Of a DNA stretch of 64,000 nucleotides, positions 48,764-58,596 are shown piece after piece. The translations under genes were made by a program, and so were the position numbers. The notes below the pieces were generated by a model that made no database searches, had not been told where the DNA came from, and saw only the letters and a list, made by a program, of their open reading frames with translations. The stretch lies in the NCBI RefSeq assembly GCF_017349295.1, contig NZ_JAFMPK010000044.1, positions 62,001 through 126,000 of the forward strand. The letters run 5' to 3'. The stretch's first letter is position 1; each line of letters begins with the position of its first letter. The stretch comes from Myceligenerans salitolerans (lineage in GTDB: Bacteria > Actinomycetota > Actinomycetes > Actinomycetales > Cellulomonadaceae).

Positions 48764-50311
48764 TCAGGGGTGGTCGAGGGCTCCCGCCCCGCCCGCCGAG
48801 ACGGCAAGGCTGGACAGGCCGTCCTCAGGTGCTCCGAGCGGAAGCTCGGCCTGTTCGAGCAGGTGCTTGCCGAGCTGCTCGTCCGACGGCAGCTCGATCG
48901 GGTACTTGCCGGTGAAACACGCGGCACACAGCTGGGAGGCGGGCTGCTCGGTCGCGGCGATCATGCCCTCGGTCGAGATGTATCCGAGGCTGTCGGCCCC
49001 GAGCGACTGCCCGATCTCCTCCACCCCGAGTCCGTTGGCGATCAGCTCGGCACGGGATGCGAAGTCGATGCCGTAGAAGCACGGCCACTTCACGGGTGGC
49101 GAGGAGATGCGTACATGCACCTCGGCGGCGCCGGCCTCGCGCAGCATGCGGATGAGCGCGCGCTGCGTGTTGCCGCGCACGATCGAGTCGTCGACCACCA
49201 CGAGCCGCTTGCCGCGCACGTTGTCGCGCAGCGGGTTGAGCTTCAGCCGGATACCGAGCTGCCGCAGCGTGTCGGACGGCTGGATGAAAGTCCGCCCGAC
49301 GTACGCGTTCTTGGTGAGCCCCTGTCCGAACGGGATGCCGGATTCGGTCGCGTAGCCGATGGCGGCCGGTGTGCCCGACTCGGGCGTGGCGATGACCAGA
49401 TCCGCCTCGACCGGATGTTCGCGCGCGAGGGCCCGCCCCATCTCGACCCGGGCCGCGTGCACGGACCGCCCGTTCAGGGTGTGGTCCGGGCGGGCCAGGT
49501 AGACGTACTCGAAGACACAGCTCGCGCGTTCCGCCGAGGCGAACCGGGTCGAACGGAGTCCTTCGGCATCGATCCGGATGAGTTCGCCGGGCTCGACGTC
49601 GCGTACGTAGGAGGCTCCGACGATGTCCAGGGCGGGCGTCTCGGACGCGACGACCCACCCCCGCTCCAGACGGCCGAGCACGAGCGGACGCACGCCCTGC
49701 GGGTCCCGGGCGGCGTAGAGCGTCGACTCGTCCATGAACACCAGCGAGAACGCGCCCCGCAGCCGGGGGAGCACCTCCAGGGCGGTCGTCTCGAGCGTGT
49801 GGTCGGCATCGCCGGCGAGCAGCGCCGTGATGAGTGCCGTGTCCGTCGTGTTGCCGCGGGCCAGTTCACCCCGGCGCTGGGCGCCGTACCGCTCCGCGAC
49901 GAGATCGACGAGTTCCGCCGAGTTGATCAAGTTGCCGTTGTGGCCGAGAGCCACGGTGCCGGACGCCGTCGGACCGAGGGTGGGCTGCGCGTTCTCCCAC
50001 GTCACTCCGCCGGTCGTGGAGTAGCGGCAGTGGCCGAGCGCGATGTGGCCGTTGAGCGCGTTGAGCGCGGTCTCGTCGAAGACCTGGGACACCAGTCCCA
50101 TGTCCTTGTAGACGAGGATCTGGTCCCCGTTGCTGGTCGCGATGCCGGCAGACTCCTGGCCGCGGTGCTGGAGGGCGTACAGGCCGAAGTACGTGAGCTT
50201 GGCGACTTCCTCGCCGGGGGCCCATACTCCGAAGACGCCACAGGCGTCCTGGGGACCCTTCTCCCCGGGCATCAGATCGTGGTTCAGTCGGCCGTCCGGG
50301 CGCAGAGGCAT
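48764..50311 (-). CDS. purF: Amidophosphoribosyltransferase
   Basis: First committed enzyme of purine synthesis, 515 residues. A 23-residue propeptide precedes the glutaminase nucleophile Cys24 in QDACGVFG. The Ntn-hydrolase domain is followed by the phosphoribosyltransferase domain with the PRPP loop LVVVDDSIVRGNT. A cluster CAACFTGKYPIELP near the C-terminus is typical of the Fe-S type of Bacillus-like PurF. Start: ATG at 50311. Upstream of purM in one operon. Confidence 0.97.
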   Translation of the reverse strand: MPLRPDGRLNHDLMPGEKGPQDACGVFGVWAPGEEVAKLTYFGLYALQHRGQESAGIATSNGDQILVYKDMGLVSQVFDETALNALNGHIALGHCRYSTTGGVTWENAQPTLGPTASGTVALGHNGNLINSAELVDLVAERYGAQRRGELARGNTTDTALITALLAGDADHTLETTALEVLPRLRGAFSLVFMDESTLYAARDPQGVRPLVLGRLERGWVVASETPALDIVGASYVRDVEPGELIRIDAEGLRSTRFASAERASCVFEYVYLARPDHTLNGRSVHAARVEMGRALAREHPVEADLVIATPESGTPAAIGYATESGIPFGQGLTKNAYVGRTFIQPSDTLRQLGIRLKLNPLRDNVRGKRLVVVDDSIVRGNTQRALIRMLREAGAAEVHVRISSPPVKWPCFYGIDFASRAELIANGLGVEEIGQSLGADSLGYISTEGMIAATEQPASQLCAACFTGKYPIELPSDEQLGKHLLEQAELPLGAPEDGLSSLAVSAGGAGALDHP

Positions 50312-50415
50312 GGCACGAGTATCCCACGACCGGGGTGGGCAGTGGCCGTCGGCCTTCTCCCGCGGCCGTGTGACATACGCGACCCCGGTCACGGCCACCG
50401 GTACGGGGCCGCCGC

Positions 50416-50781
50416 TCAGCGACGAGTGCGGGCCCGTTCGTATTTGCGCAGGCTCCGGCGATCCGCCAGGACGGCGATCAGACCGGCCGCGAGTGTCGTG
50501 AGCGTGGCGGTGAAGGCGATCGTCACCCCGATGTACACGCCGGGCTTGAGCATTCCCTGCGCCTCCGGGGTGCCGACGACGTAGTAACCGAGCCCTAGGC
50601 CGATCACGGTCCCCAGGACGGCCCCTGCCAGCAGGAACCGTCCGTAGCGTGGCGCGCGGCGCACCTCCGACGGATGGACCACGTCATGCAGGGGCACGTC
50701 GGCGTGCGACGACTCACCGGCCTGGTCGTCGGACTCCGGCCCGGTGGGCGGTGCGGTCGGGGGTTTCTCGCTCACGGTCAC
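50416..50781 (-). CDS. Two-helix membrane protein of unknown function
   Basis: A 121-residue protein: a hydrophilic, acidic N-terminus (about 1-45), two hydrophobic helices (about 50-70 and 82-108) and a basic C-terminus (RRSLRKYERARTRR). It belongs to a conserved actinobacterial family I know only as a neighbour of purF. Start: GTG at 50781 or 50775. 104 bp upstream of purF, so possibly in the same transcript. Confidence 0.75.
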   Translation of the reverse strand: MTVSEKPPTAPPTGPESDDQAGESSHADVPLHDVVHPSEVRRAPRYGRFLLAGAVLGTVIGLGLGYYVVGTPEAQGMLKPGVYIGVTIAFTATLTTLAAGLIAVLADRRSLRKYERARTRR

Positions 50782-50832
50782 AGCCTAAGAGGTCCGGGAA
50801 CGGGCGGCGTGCGAGAAGCCGGTGACGACGTC

Positions 50833-50865
50833 GCCGGCCGGCCGCGCATCGCACGGCCGGCCGGC
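50833..50865 (-). terminator. Terminator of the secreted nuclease gene
   Basis: A perfect 12-bp stem (GCCGGCCGGCCG with its complement) and a 9-base loop, 15 bp beyond the stop of the minus-strand nuclease gene. Confidence 0.85.
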
Positions 50866-50880
50866 GGCCTGGCGTCGGGC

Positions 50881-53800
50881 TCAGCCGGTGACGGGCACCC
50901 AGGGGTTGGCCCACCAGCGCAGGCCTGGCGCCCAGTGGATGTTCGGACGCTTGGCCTCGTAGAGCTGGCCTCGGTACATCACCTGGTCGCCCCACCAGTA
51001 GAGCCGCCACGGCTGCCACTGCGGCGCGGACGGGGCGGCGTCCTCGACGGTGACGGGCACCGCGACGTCGGTACCGGACGGCTCCGTGACGACGTGCAGG
51101 AGGTAGTCGCCTGCGGCGGTGGCGGCGGGAACGGTCGCGGTGACCGAGGTGCTGCCGCCGGACACCGGGAACGTCCCGAGTGACGTGCCGTCGGAGACGT
51201 CCTGACCGACCGGGGTCAGCACCGCCTCCGCGGCGGTGTTGCGCGGGGCGCCGAGGGAGGTGAGGTCGAGACCTGAGAGCTCGACGGCCACCTCGCCCCC
51301 GGCAGCCACGGTGTCCGGCAGGGCGTCGACGACGGCGTGCGTCCGCGCGAACGACGGCGACAGCGGCGAGTTCGACTCGATGTACTCGATCCAGGCGTCC
51401 CGGTCCACCAGACCCGAGTCCCGCAGGTCGGTCCCTTCCGTGAAGACCCGGAAGTTGTCGCCGCCGGACGTCAGGAACGAGAACGTGGCGACGCGGTACT
51501 CCGCCGCCGGGTCGACCGGGACGCCGTCGATGGTGACGGACGAGACGTTGTCACCCGGCGTGGCGTTCGGGTCGTCGGTGGACGCCGTGTACGAGACGTT
51601 GTCCGAGAGCCCGAGGGCCAGGTACGGGCGGGACGGGCGGTCGCCGTTCGCGTCCGTCTGCCACTGCTGCTCCAGCAGCGTCTCGAGCTGCGCACCGGTC
51701 AGCGTGATGGTGTGCAGGTTGTTGACGAACGGCAGTACGGCGTTGGCCTCGGCGTACGTGACCACGCCGTCCCCCTCCGCGCCCGAGGCCGCGTAGAAGA
51801 GCTCGTTGCGCAACCCGCCGGGGTTCACGACCCCGAGGTCGGCACCGCCGCGCTCCTCGCTCGCGAGCGAGTCCCGCAGGGCGTTGGCGACGAGGTTGCC
51901 GAGCGCCGACTCCGACGCGCGGTCGTCACGGTCGCCACCGGTCCAGCCGCCGTCCGTGTACTGGCCGCCGGCGTACGCCGTGGTGATGTCCGCAGTGACC
52001 TCACCGACCGGCTGCGCGCCGATCTCCTCGGCCTCCGCGAGCGCGGCCCGGACGATCGTGTCAACCTCCGCGACGCGCGGGTACGTCGCGATCAGCTCGG
52101 CGTCGGGCGTCTCCGTACGGGCGATGTTCTCCACGGCGTAGTCGGTGACCTCGAAGGTCTCGGTGTCCACCGTGAGCGTCACGTGGCCCAGGTTGGCGCC
52201 GTAGTCGCCGGTCTGGATGATGGGCCGCGTGGCGCCGTCGGTGCCGGGCACCGGGGCGTCCCACGCGTACTCCTTGTGCGTGTGGCCGGTGAAGATCGCG
52301 GCGACACGCGGGTCCGTGTTCCGCACCATGTCCGCGAACGGGCCGCCGGCGGCGACCTCCTCCTCGAGCGTGGCTCCTTCCGGCGTGCCCATGCTCGCGC
52401 CGTCGTGGGTCATCGCCACGACGAGGTCGGCCTCGCCGTTGTCGACGTCGCCGTCGAGGAGCTCGTCGGTCACGCGGTTGATCGCCTCGACCGGGTTACC
52501 GAACTCGAGCCCTTCGATCCCGGACGGGGTGACGAGCGTGGGCGTCTCCTCGGTCACGACGCCGACGAACCCGACGTCGATCCCGCCGATCTCGCGCACC
52601 ACGTACTCGGGCAGTGCCGGTTCGCCCGTGGTCTCGTCGTAGACGTTGGCGCCCAGGTAGTCCCAGTCCGCCGCGTCGGTGACGCGACCGGTGAGGTCGT
52701 CCATCCCCTGGTCGAACTCGTGGTTGCCCACCGCCGAAGCGGTCAGCCCGAGCGCGTTCAGCACGTCGATCGTCGGCTGGTCCTGCTGGAGCGCCGAGGC
52801 GAACAGCGAGGCCCCGATGTTGTCGCCCGCCGAGATGAAGGCCGTCGCATCCGGGTTCTCCGCGCGGATCTCCTCGACCGTTCCGGCGAACGCGACGGTG
52901 TTGCCGTCGATCCGGCCGTGGAAGTCGTTGATGTCCACCAGGTCGATCGTCGCCGTGCCCGGGTCGGTCGTGCCGCCGGCCAGGTCGAGGCCGACCAGAA
53001 GCGGATCGTGGTCGGAGGACCGGAACGGCGTCTCGTCGTAGAGGATGGTCGCGTTGTAGTTGTACCGGCTGTACTCGTTCGCGACCGGCTCGTACGCGTT
53101 GATGTTCCAGATGTCGGTCCCGGTGACGATCTCGGCCGCGGCCGGCGAGGCGAGCACGTGGTCGAGCGAGCCCACCTGGCCGTCGTAGCTGTAGGAGTAC
53201 TCGCCCGTGGCGGCTCCGAGGTCGACATAGCCGGCGTCGGCCATGACCTGGATCGGATCCTCCTTCTCGTAGGCGTTGAAGTCACCCACGAGCAGCACCT
53301 TGTCGGTGCCCGCCGCGGCGGCCTGCTCCTCGGCGAACGCCACGAGTGATGTCGCCTGGCGCACGCGGGACTCGTTCGAGTTCCCCTGGCCGTCACCCTG
53401 GTCCTCGTCGCCGGGCCACGGCCCGACGGAGCCCTTGGACTTGAAGTGGTTGGAGACCACGAGCACGTCGTCGCTCGCGTCCTCGTCGCCGCCCACCGGC
53501 TGGAAGACCTGCGCCAGCGGCTCACGCGCGTTGCCGTAGGCCTCGTCGCCGAGGAGGACGACCGACTCGCCGACCGGCTCGGCCACGGCGGCGCGGTAGA
53601 CGAACCCGTTGCGGATGACGTCCTCGTCGGCGGGTACCTCGGCCGGCGACGCGACATAGGCCCACGTGCCCGCACCGTCGACGGCGTTCAGCGCGTCGGT
53701 GAGGTCCGCGAGGGCCTGGTCCCGCAACTTACCGAGGAAATGGGCGGAGTTCTCGATCTCCTCGAGCGAGACGACGTCCGCGCCGAGCGCGGAGATCGCG

Positions 53801-54918
53801 CCCACGATCTTGGCCTGCTGCCGCGCGAGGTCCTCGTCCTCGGCAGCCCCACGAGCATCGCAGCCACCGGACACGGTGACGGGATCGCCCGCTCGGTCGC
53901 TGTAGTAGGTGCAGCCCTCGAGCTCGTCGCCCGTGGTCGTGAAGTAGTTCAGCACGTTGAACGTACCGACCTTCAGCGAGCCGCCCACCTCGGCGGGCAC
54001 GGCCTCGCGGGTGTCCGCGAAGGCGGCCGGCTGGACGTCGTCCGCCGTCGCCGGCGTCAGGTGCCCCTGAGGCTGGAGACCCCAGGCGCTGTAGCGGTAG
54101 TCGAGCACCACCGGCGTGGTGAACTCGACCGACGCACCGACCCTGACAGGCGCACCTCCGGTGAGCCACGGGAGCGGCTTCGACGTGTTCGACGACGAGC
54201 TGTAGTTCCACGAGGAGCCGTCGTCGAGCAGGAGCTCGCGGGCCGCGTTGTCCGCGAGCTGCTTCTCGTACTCGGCCGAGAGCGGGCGTCCGGCGGAGGT
54301 CGGCTGCACCAGCGGCGAGTCGCCGGCCGCCAGGCCGATCGTGCCGTAGTAGTTGGTCTGGTAGTTGTCCGTGACCGTGAAGTCGCCCTGGGGCGCCAGC
54401 AGCATGCCCTCGAGCGCCTCGCGCTCGGCGTCGGTAGCCGGCCAACCCGTGAGCAGCGGCTCGACGGAAGCACCGTCGCCGAGCACGGTCCAGGACTCCG
54501 GGGTGATCTCGGTCAGGCCGTAGTACTCGGACACGGCGCCGGTCACCTCGACGGAGTCCCCGACGGCGAGCTCCGAGGCCGCGGCCGCGGAATACACGAA
54601 GATGCCGTCCGACGCGCCGGGCGTCGGGTCGGCGGCCGGATCGCCGCCCGTGCCGGGCGTCTGCACGTACAGGCCGTTGAACCCGCCCGTCGGATAGGCC
54701 GCCGTCACGACACCACGGGTGGTGACCGTCTGTCCGGCCAGCGGGGACGTGTCCCCGGTGCCCTGGATCTCCGCGATCGGCGTGACGTCCTCCTCGTCGG
54801 CGAGGGCGGGCGACGCGAAGACGGCGGTGGCGGGAAGGGCGAGGACGGCCGCGAGGCCTGCCGCCACGGCCCTCCGGCGCTTGACCGGTCGGGGCGACCG
54901 GAGCGTGCTGGGTCTCAC
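50881..54918 (-). CDS. Large secreted ExeM/NucH nuclease with 5'-nucleotidase and chitin-binding end
   Basis: A 1345-residue exported protein with many domains in order. Signal peptide (about 1-40). OB-fold YhcR-like domain (about 45-165). Exo/endonuclease/phosphatase domain (about 313-650: VGTFNVLNYF, GDFNAYEKEDP, SSDHDPLLVGL). Calcineurin-like metallophosphatase (about 658-900: DINDFHGRID, VGNHEFDQG, TGHTHKEYAW). 5'-nucleotidase C-terminal domain (about 975-1190). A beta-sandwich follows, then a 48-residue CBM5/12-like chitin-binding domain with many Trp (WQPWRLYWWGDQVMYRGQLYEA). It digests extracellular DNA to nucleosides and phosphate. No LPXTG, so it is secreted rather than wall-anchored. 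Confidence 0.92.
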   Translation of the reverse strand: MRPSTLRSPRPVKRRRAVAAGLAAVLALPATAVFASPALADEEDVTPIAEIQGTGDTSPLAGQTVTTRGVVTAAYPTGGFNGLYVQTPGTGGDPAADPTPGASDGIFVYSAAAASELAVGDSVEVTGAVSEYYGLTEITPESWTVLGDGASVEPLLTGWPATDAEREALEGMLLAPQGDFTVTDNYQTNYYGTIGLAAGDSPLVQPTSAGRPLSAEYEKQLADNAARELLLDDGSSWNYSSSSNTSKPLPWLTGGAPVRVGASVEFTTPVVLDYRYSAWGLQPQGHLTPATADDVQPAAFADTREAVPAEVGGSLKVGTFNVLNYFTTTGDELEGCTYYSDRAGDPVTVSGGCDARGAAEDEDLARQQAKIVGAISALGADVVSLEEIENSAHFLGKLRDQALADLTDALNAVDGAGTWAYVASPAEVPADEDVIRNGFVYRAAVAEPVGESVVLLGDEAYGNAREPLAQVFQPVGGDEDASDDVLVVSNHFKSKGSVGPWPGDEDQGDGQGNSNESRVRQATSLVAFAEEQAAAAGTDKVLLVGDFNAYEKEDPIQVMADAGYVDLGAATGEYSYSYDGQVGSLDHVLASPAAAEIVTGTDIWNINAYEPVANEYSRYNYNATILYDETPFRSSDHDPLLVGLDLAGGTTDPGTATIDLVDINDFHGRIDGNTVAFAGTVEEIRAENPDATAFISAGDNIGASLFASALQQDQPTIDVLNALGLTASAVGNHEFDQGMDDLTGRVTDAADWDYLGANVYDETTGEPALPEYVVREIGGIDVGFVGVVTEETPTLVTPSGIEGLEFGNPVEAINRVTDELLDGDVDNGEADLVVAMTHDGASMGTPEGATLEEEVAAGGPFADMVRNTDPRVAAIFTGHTHKEYAWDAPVPGTDGATRPIIQTGDYGANLGHVTLTVDTETFEVTDYAVENIARTETPDAELIATYPRVAEVDTIVRAALAEAEEIGAQPVGEVTADITTAYAGGQYTDGGWTGGDRDDRASESALGNLVANALRDSLASEERGGADLGVVNPGGLRNELFYAASGAEGDGVVTYAEANAVLPFVNNLHTITLTGAQLETLLEQQWQTDANGDRPSRPYLALGLSDNVSYTASTDDPNATPGDNVSSVTIDGVPVDPAAEYRVATFSFLTSGGDNFRVFTEGTDLRDSGLVDRDAWIEYIESNSPLSPSFARTHAVVDALPDTVAAGGEVAVELSGLDLTSLGAPRNTAAEAVLTPVGQDVSDGTSLGTFPVSGGSTSVTATVPAATAAGDYLLHVVTEPSGTDVAVPVTVEDAAPSAPQWQPWRLYWWGDQVMYRGQLYEAKRPNIHWAPGLRWWANPWVPVTG

Positions 54919-55189
54919 GCTGACTCCTTCTTCAATAGCGGGCCGCTACGCGGCCGGGGGAACAGCTCTGCCTGGTATGCGCGACGTCGATCGGCGCCGC
55001 CACGGCCCGTCGCACCGCAGGAGCACACACTGCCGGGCCCTGACACGGGTCAAATCAACCACCACACCGTGAACCACCGGTTACGAGCGAGAGAAGACCG
55101 CCCTGCGCAGCGGACGAACACCGTTTCCATCACGCAACCGTGAGGGTAGTGGCGGACACCGACATCCACACGTGAGAGGCGGTTTCGCG

Positions 55190-55558
55190 TCAGCTCACGC
55201 GCAGGCGCAACGGCAGGAACTCCGAGAGGTCGGAACGCTCGCCCGAGGCGGTGACCCATCCGGCGACCACCGCGTCCGTCCAGGTCACACGCCCTGTCAC
55301 CAGTCCGAGCCACGTCTCGGGGTCGGTCTCGACGACATTCGGGGGCGTGCCGCGCGTATGGCGGGGACCCGCCACCGCCTGAACCACGCCGGCAGGAGGA
55401 ACACGCACCTCGACAGCATGGCCGGGCGCGACCTCGGCCAGTTCCTCGAGCGTGAACCGCACCGCAGTCGTGACGTCGCGGCGTTCGGCCGAGCCGTCGG
55501 CCCACGCCACCAGAGCGGCACGACCGCGCGCGGGGTCGGTACGGCGACGCGTAGGCAT
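55190..55558 (-). CDS. SCP_3 sterol-carrier-like protein
   Basis: A 122-residue protein with the actinobacterial SCP_3 pattern: TAVRFTLEELAEVAPGHAVEVRVPPAGVVQAV, GPRHTRGTPPNVVETDPETWLGLVTGRVTW and a final LSEFLPLRL. It resembles the SCP2-like lipid-binding fold. The ligand is unknown. In actinobacteria it is commonly next to purF, as here. Divergent from the EEP gene with 37 bp between. Confidence 0.88.
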   Translation of the reverse strand: MPTRRRTDPARGRAALVAWADGSAERRDVTTAVRFTLEELAEVAPGHAVEVRVPPAGVVQAVAGPRHTRGTPPNVVETDPETWLGLVTGRVTWTDAVVAGWVTASGERSDLSEFLPLRLRVS

Positions 55559-55595
55559 GCGGTCAGCATAGGGAAAGTTGTGGCACCCTTCGCGA

Positions 55596-56711
55596 ATGAC
55601 CCACCACAGCGACGCCTACGCGCCGCCGCCGGCCTTCCCCGAGCCCGGTCCGCACGGCTACGGCGACCTCGGCGGCCCGACGGACCACGGTGAGGCACAC
55701 CGGCGGGACCTGCGACCCGGCCCGAGCGCCTGGCAGCGCTTCGTCGCCTGGTTCCTGTGGATCTGCGCGGCCCCCGTGCTCGCCGTCCTCGGTTCCCGTG
55801 CGATGCCCGACGACGGGATCACCCCCGTCGCGCAACTGGTCCCGTTCTTCCCGTACGCCGTGCTCGCAGCCGTCCCGCTGCTGGTTCTCGCCGTCACGGG
55901 CAGGCGATACCTGCTGTCGCTCCTCCTGCTGGTGGGAGTCACCGTCGGCGGCTACGTCGTGACGTCGGCCTTCCTTCCGGCCGAACGGCAGGCGATCACC
56001 GCGGACCCCTTCGACGAAGGAACGCTCCGGGTCATGACGGTCAACACGCTGTACGGGTCTGCGGACCCCGAATGGATCGTCCGGACGGTCCGTGCCGAGG
56101 GTGTCGAGGTCCTCGCGGTCCAGGAGCTCACGCCGGAGTTCGAGCAGGCGCTGGGAGCCGCGGGCATGGGCGAAGTGCTGCCGAACCGCCTGACCGGGAA
56201 GGTGGAAGCGGGCAGTGCGGCGGGCAGCGGGCTCTACTCGGTGCTGACCTTGACGGAACAGGAGAAAGGCGAGTCGTCGACGTTCGCGATGCCGTCGGCG
56301 GTGGTCGACGTCGGGGGTGTGGACGTGCGGATCCGCAACGTCCACCCGGTACCCCCGATGCCGGGGAACATCGCGACGTGGAAACAGGAGCTGCGACAGC
56401 TGCGCCAGGTGACGCGCTCGGACACCACCGCCCAGATCATGATCGGGGACTTCAACGCGACGTACGACCACGCGTCCTTCCGTGACGTCCTCGGCGACCG
56501 CTTCCACGACGCCTGGCGCGACAAGGGTGCCGGGCTGGAGCGCACCTGGCCCGAGGGCAAGACCCTTCCGGTGCTGGGCACACGCGTCCCCGCCCTCATC
56601 GCGGTCGACCACGTGGTCGTGGACGCCTCGATGCGCGTGGCGGACGTCCACTCGCGCATCGTCCCTGGCTCGGACCACCGCGCGGTCCTGTCGACGATCG
56701 TCGTGCGGTGA
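55596..56711 (+). CDS. Membrane-anchored endonuclease/exonuclease/phosphatase family protein
   Basis: A 371-residue protein. A Pro-rich cytoplasmic N-terminus (about 1-50) is followed by three hydrophobic helices (about 52-72, 83-105, 110-128). An extracytoplasmic EEP domain (about 145-371) shows RVMTVNTLYG, LAVQELTPEF, IMIGDFNATYDHASF, and a terminal PGSDHRAVLSTIVV with the catalytic Asp-His. EEP proteins cleave phosphodiesters; the substrate is unknown. The ATG at 55596 fits the N-terminus (MTHHSDAYAPPP). Convergent with the RNB gene, 38 bp apart. Confidence 0.9.
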   Translation: MTHHSDAYAPPPAFPEPGPHGYGDLGGPTDHGEAHRRDLRPGPSAWQRFVAWFLWICAAPVLAVLGSRAMPDDGITPVAQLVPFFPYAVLAAVPLLVLAVTGRRYLLSLLLLVGVTVGGYVVTSAFLPAERQAITADPFDEGTLRVMTVNTLYGSADPEWIVRTVRAEGVEVLAVQELTPEFEQALGAAGMGEVLPNRLTGKVEAGSAAGSGLYSVLTLTEQEKGESSTFAMPSAVVDVGGVDVRIRNVHPVPPMPGNIATWKQELRQLRQVTRSDTTAQIMIGDFNATYDHASFRDVLGDRFHDAWRDKGAGLERTWPEGKTLPVLGTRVPALIAVDHVVVDASMRVADVHSRIVPGSDHRAVLSTIVVR

Positions 56712-56749
56712 CCGCGCGGGCGAGGCGCCTGCCGAGCCCGCGGTGTCGG

Positions 56750-58444
56750 TCAGCGTGCCCTGGTCCACTCCTGCGGCAGAGGCACGTTCCCGCTGGTGGC
56801 CGCGGTGACACCTGACGCCGGAAGATCGGGCGACCGGGTCCCCGTGGTGCTCTCCGGCTCTTCCTGCGCCTGCCGTTGCGCTGTCCTCAGCGAGGCCGCC
56901 CGCGCCGGCCGGAGCGGATCGGTCTCGGCGGACTCCTCGCCCGGCTCGGCCTGCTCACCGACGAACTCGAACTCGACCGTGTGCGTCTCGATGTCGGCCA
57001 GCGCGAGCCGTACCCGGACGCGTTCCCCGAGCGGCAGGCCGGAACCGACGACGGCAGCCCTGACGGCGGGCGCGGACAGGACGACCGTCCCTCGCTCACC
57101 GCCGTCCGCGACCTCCACGACGACACCGTCGAACTCCTCCCCCACGCGGCCGGCGAGGAGAGTGGCCTCGAGGAGCTCCACCACGGAGCGCTCGAACTCC
57201 GCCGCGCGACGTCCCGCCTGCGCCATCTCCCCGGGGAGCGCCCCGAGCCGTGACAGCACCCTGTCCGGAACGGGGTCACCCGCGGCCAGGGCGAGGCAGA
57301 TCTCCGTGGTGTAGCGGTCCACGAGCCGCCGTAAGGGCGCGGTCACGTGGGCGTAGTCGACCGCGAGCGCGTGGTGGCGCGTGTCGGCGGGAACGGGGAC
57401 GGGGCCGGCTCCGTCGTCTCCGGGATGGCCGAACGCCACGTAGCCGGCGCCACGGAACAACGTCGTGGCCTCGTTGAGAAACGCCGCCTCCTGCGGCACC
57501 CGCGACTCGAGCGTCCTGATCAGCTCGGCGTACGGCAGGTCGTCGGGCCAGTCGATCTCCAGCGCCCGCGCGGTACGGCGGAGCCGTGCGATGTCACGCT
57601 CCTCGGCAGGGGGAAGGGTCCGCAGGACACCCACGCCCGCCTCGCGCATCATCGTCGCCGCGGCCATCCCCGTCAGCAGCGAAATCTGCGCGTTCCAGCC
57701 CTCGACCGGCAGGTTGCGCCGAAATCTGAGCGCGAACGAGCCGTCGTCGGCCCGTTCGACCTCCTGCTCGGGCACGTCCAGCGAGACGCCGCCGCGCTCG
57801 CGCTCGAGTTCCTGGCGCAGTCGTCCGACGTCGGCCAGGAGCTGCAGCGACTCACTCGCGGTGCCGTCGTCGAGGGCGGACTGCACCTCCGCGTAGGTGA
57901 GCCGCTCGCGGTTGCGGACGACGGCGCGGACGACCGTCGCCGACGTGATCTCGCCCCGCGAGTCGAGCCCGACCGTCCACAGGGCGGCGGGCCGGTCCTC
58001 GTCCGGCAGCAGGCTTGCCGCGCCCTCCGAGAGGGGCTTCGGGTGCAGAGGAGTGTTCGTGTCCGGGCCGTAGACCGTCAGCCCACGACGGTGGACCTCG
58101 GCGTCGAGCGGGCCGTCCGGCTCGACGAAGGCACCGAGGTCCGCGATGGCGTACCGGACGATGTAGCCCTCCCCCGACCGGGCCACGTGCACGGCCTGGT
58201 CGAGGTCGAGGGAACCCGGCGGGTCGATGCTGACCAGCTCGATGTCACGGCGGTCCTGCCGCACGGGACCACCGTGGCCGCCGTCCGGGTCGGGCGCGAT
58301 CGTGCGTTCCGCGACGGCACGCGACTCGTCGAGGACGTCGGCGGGAAACATCGCGGGGAGCCCGATCTCGGCACGCAACGCCGCGAGGGCGCTCACGACG
58401 TCGTCCGGCGCGGCGGGTGCGATGCGCATCTGGCGGTTCGGCAT
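56750..58444 (-). CDS. RNB-domain ribonuclease (RNase II-like)
   Basis: A 564-residue protein with the RNase II catalytic domain (about 60-380) and no obvious S1 or cold-shock domains. The metal-binding motif IDPPGSLDLDQAVH keeps the first three Asp residues but has Gln for the fourth of the RNase II pattern. Further motifs: YAIADLGAFVEP, SLLPDEDRPAALW, GAGYVAFG and YAHVTAPLRRLVDRY. The C-terminus (about 505-564) is acidic, Pro/Ser-rich. Role: 3'-5' RNA decay, by family. The ATG at 58444 fits the family start (MPNRQMRIAP). Confidence 0.92.
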   Translation of the reverse strand: MPNRQMRIAPAAPDDVVSALAALRAEIGLPAMFPADVLDESRAVAERTIAPDPDGGHGGPVRQDRRDIELVSIDPPGSLDLDQAVHVARSGEGYIVRYAIADLGAFVEPDGPLDAEVHRRGLTVYGPDTNTPLHPKPLSEGAASLLPDEDRPAALWTVGLDSRGEITSATVVRAVVRNRERLTYAEVQSALDDGTASESLQLLADVGRLRQELERERGGVSLDVPEQEVERADDGSFALRFRRNLPVEGWNAQISLLTGMAAATMMREAGVGVLRTLPPAEERDIARLRRTARALEIDWPDDLPYAELIRTLESRVPQEAAFLNEATTLFRGAGYVAFGHPGDDGAGPVPVPADTRHHALAVDYAHVTAPLRRLVDRYTTEICLALAAGDPVPDRVLSRLGALPGEMAQAGRRAAEFERSVVELLEATLLAGRVGEEFDGVVVEVADGGERGTVVLSAPAVRAAVVGSGLPLGERVRVRLALADIETHTVEFEFVGEQAEPGEESAETDPLRPARAASLRTAQRQAQEEPESTTGTRSPDLPASGVTAATSGNVPLPQEWTRAR

Positions 58445-58596
58445 GCTGCCGAAACTACAGCGTGTGGCGAAACTCGCGACTTGTCGGCGGACCCCGGCCC
58501 GTCCGAGGACCGTGCCGTCGCCGGAACCCTCCCCGCAGCGGCCTCGCCGGACGAGGGATCCGCCGCCGTCCCGCACGGCCGAGCGCGCCCGTCCGG

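Noticed and set aside
47450-50584. Very long plus-strand open frame antisense to purM and purF
   Set aside because: It is the GC-rich mirror of two certain genes, Arg/Gly/Pro-rich, with no recognisable domain.
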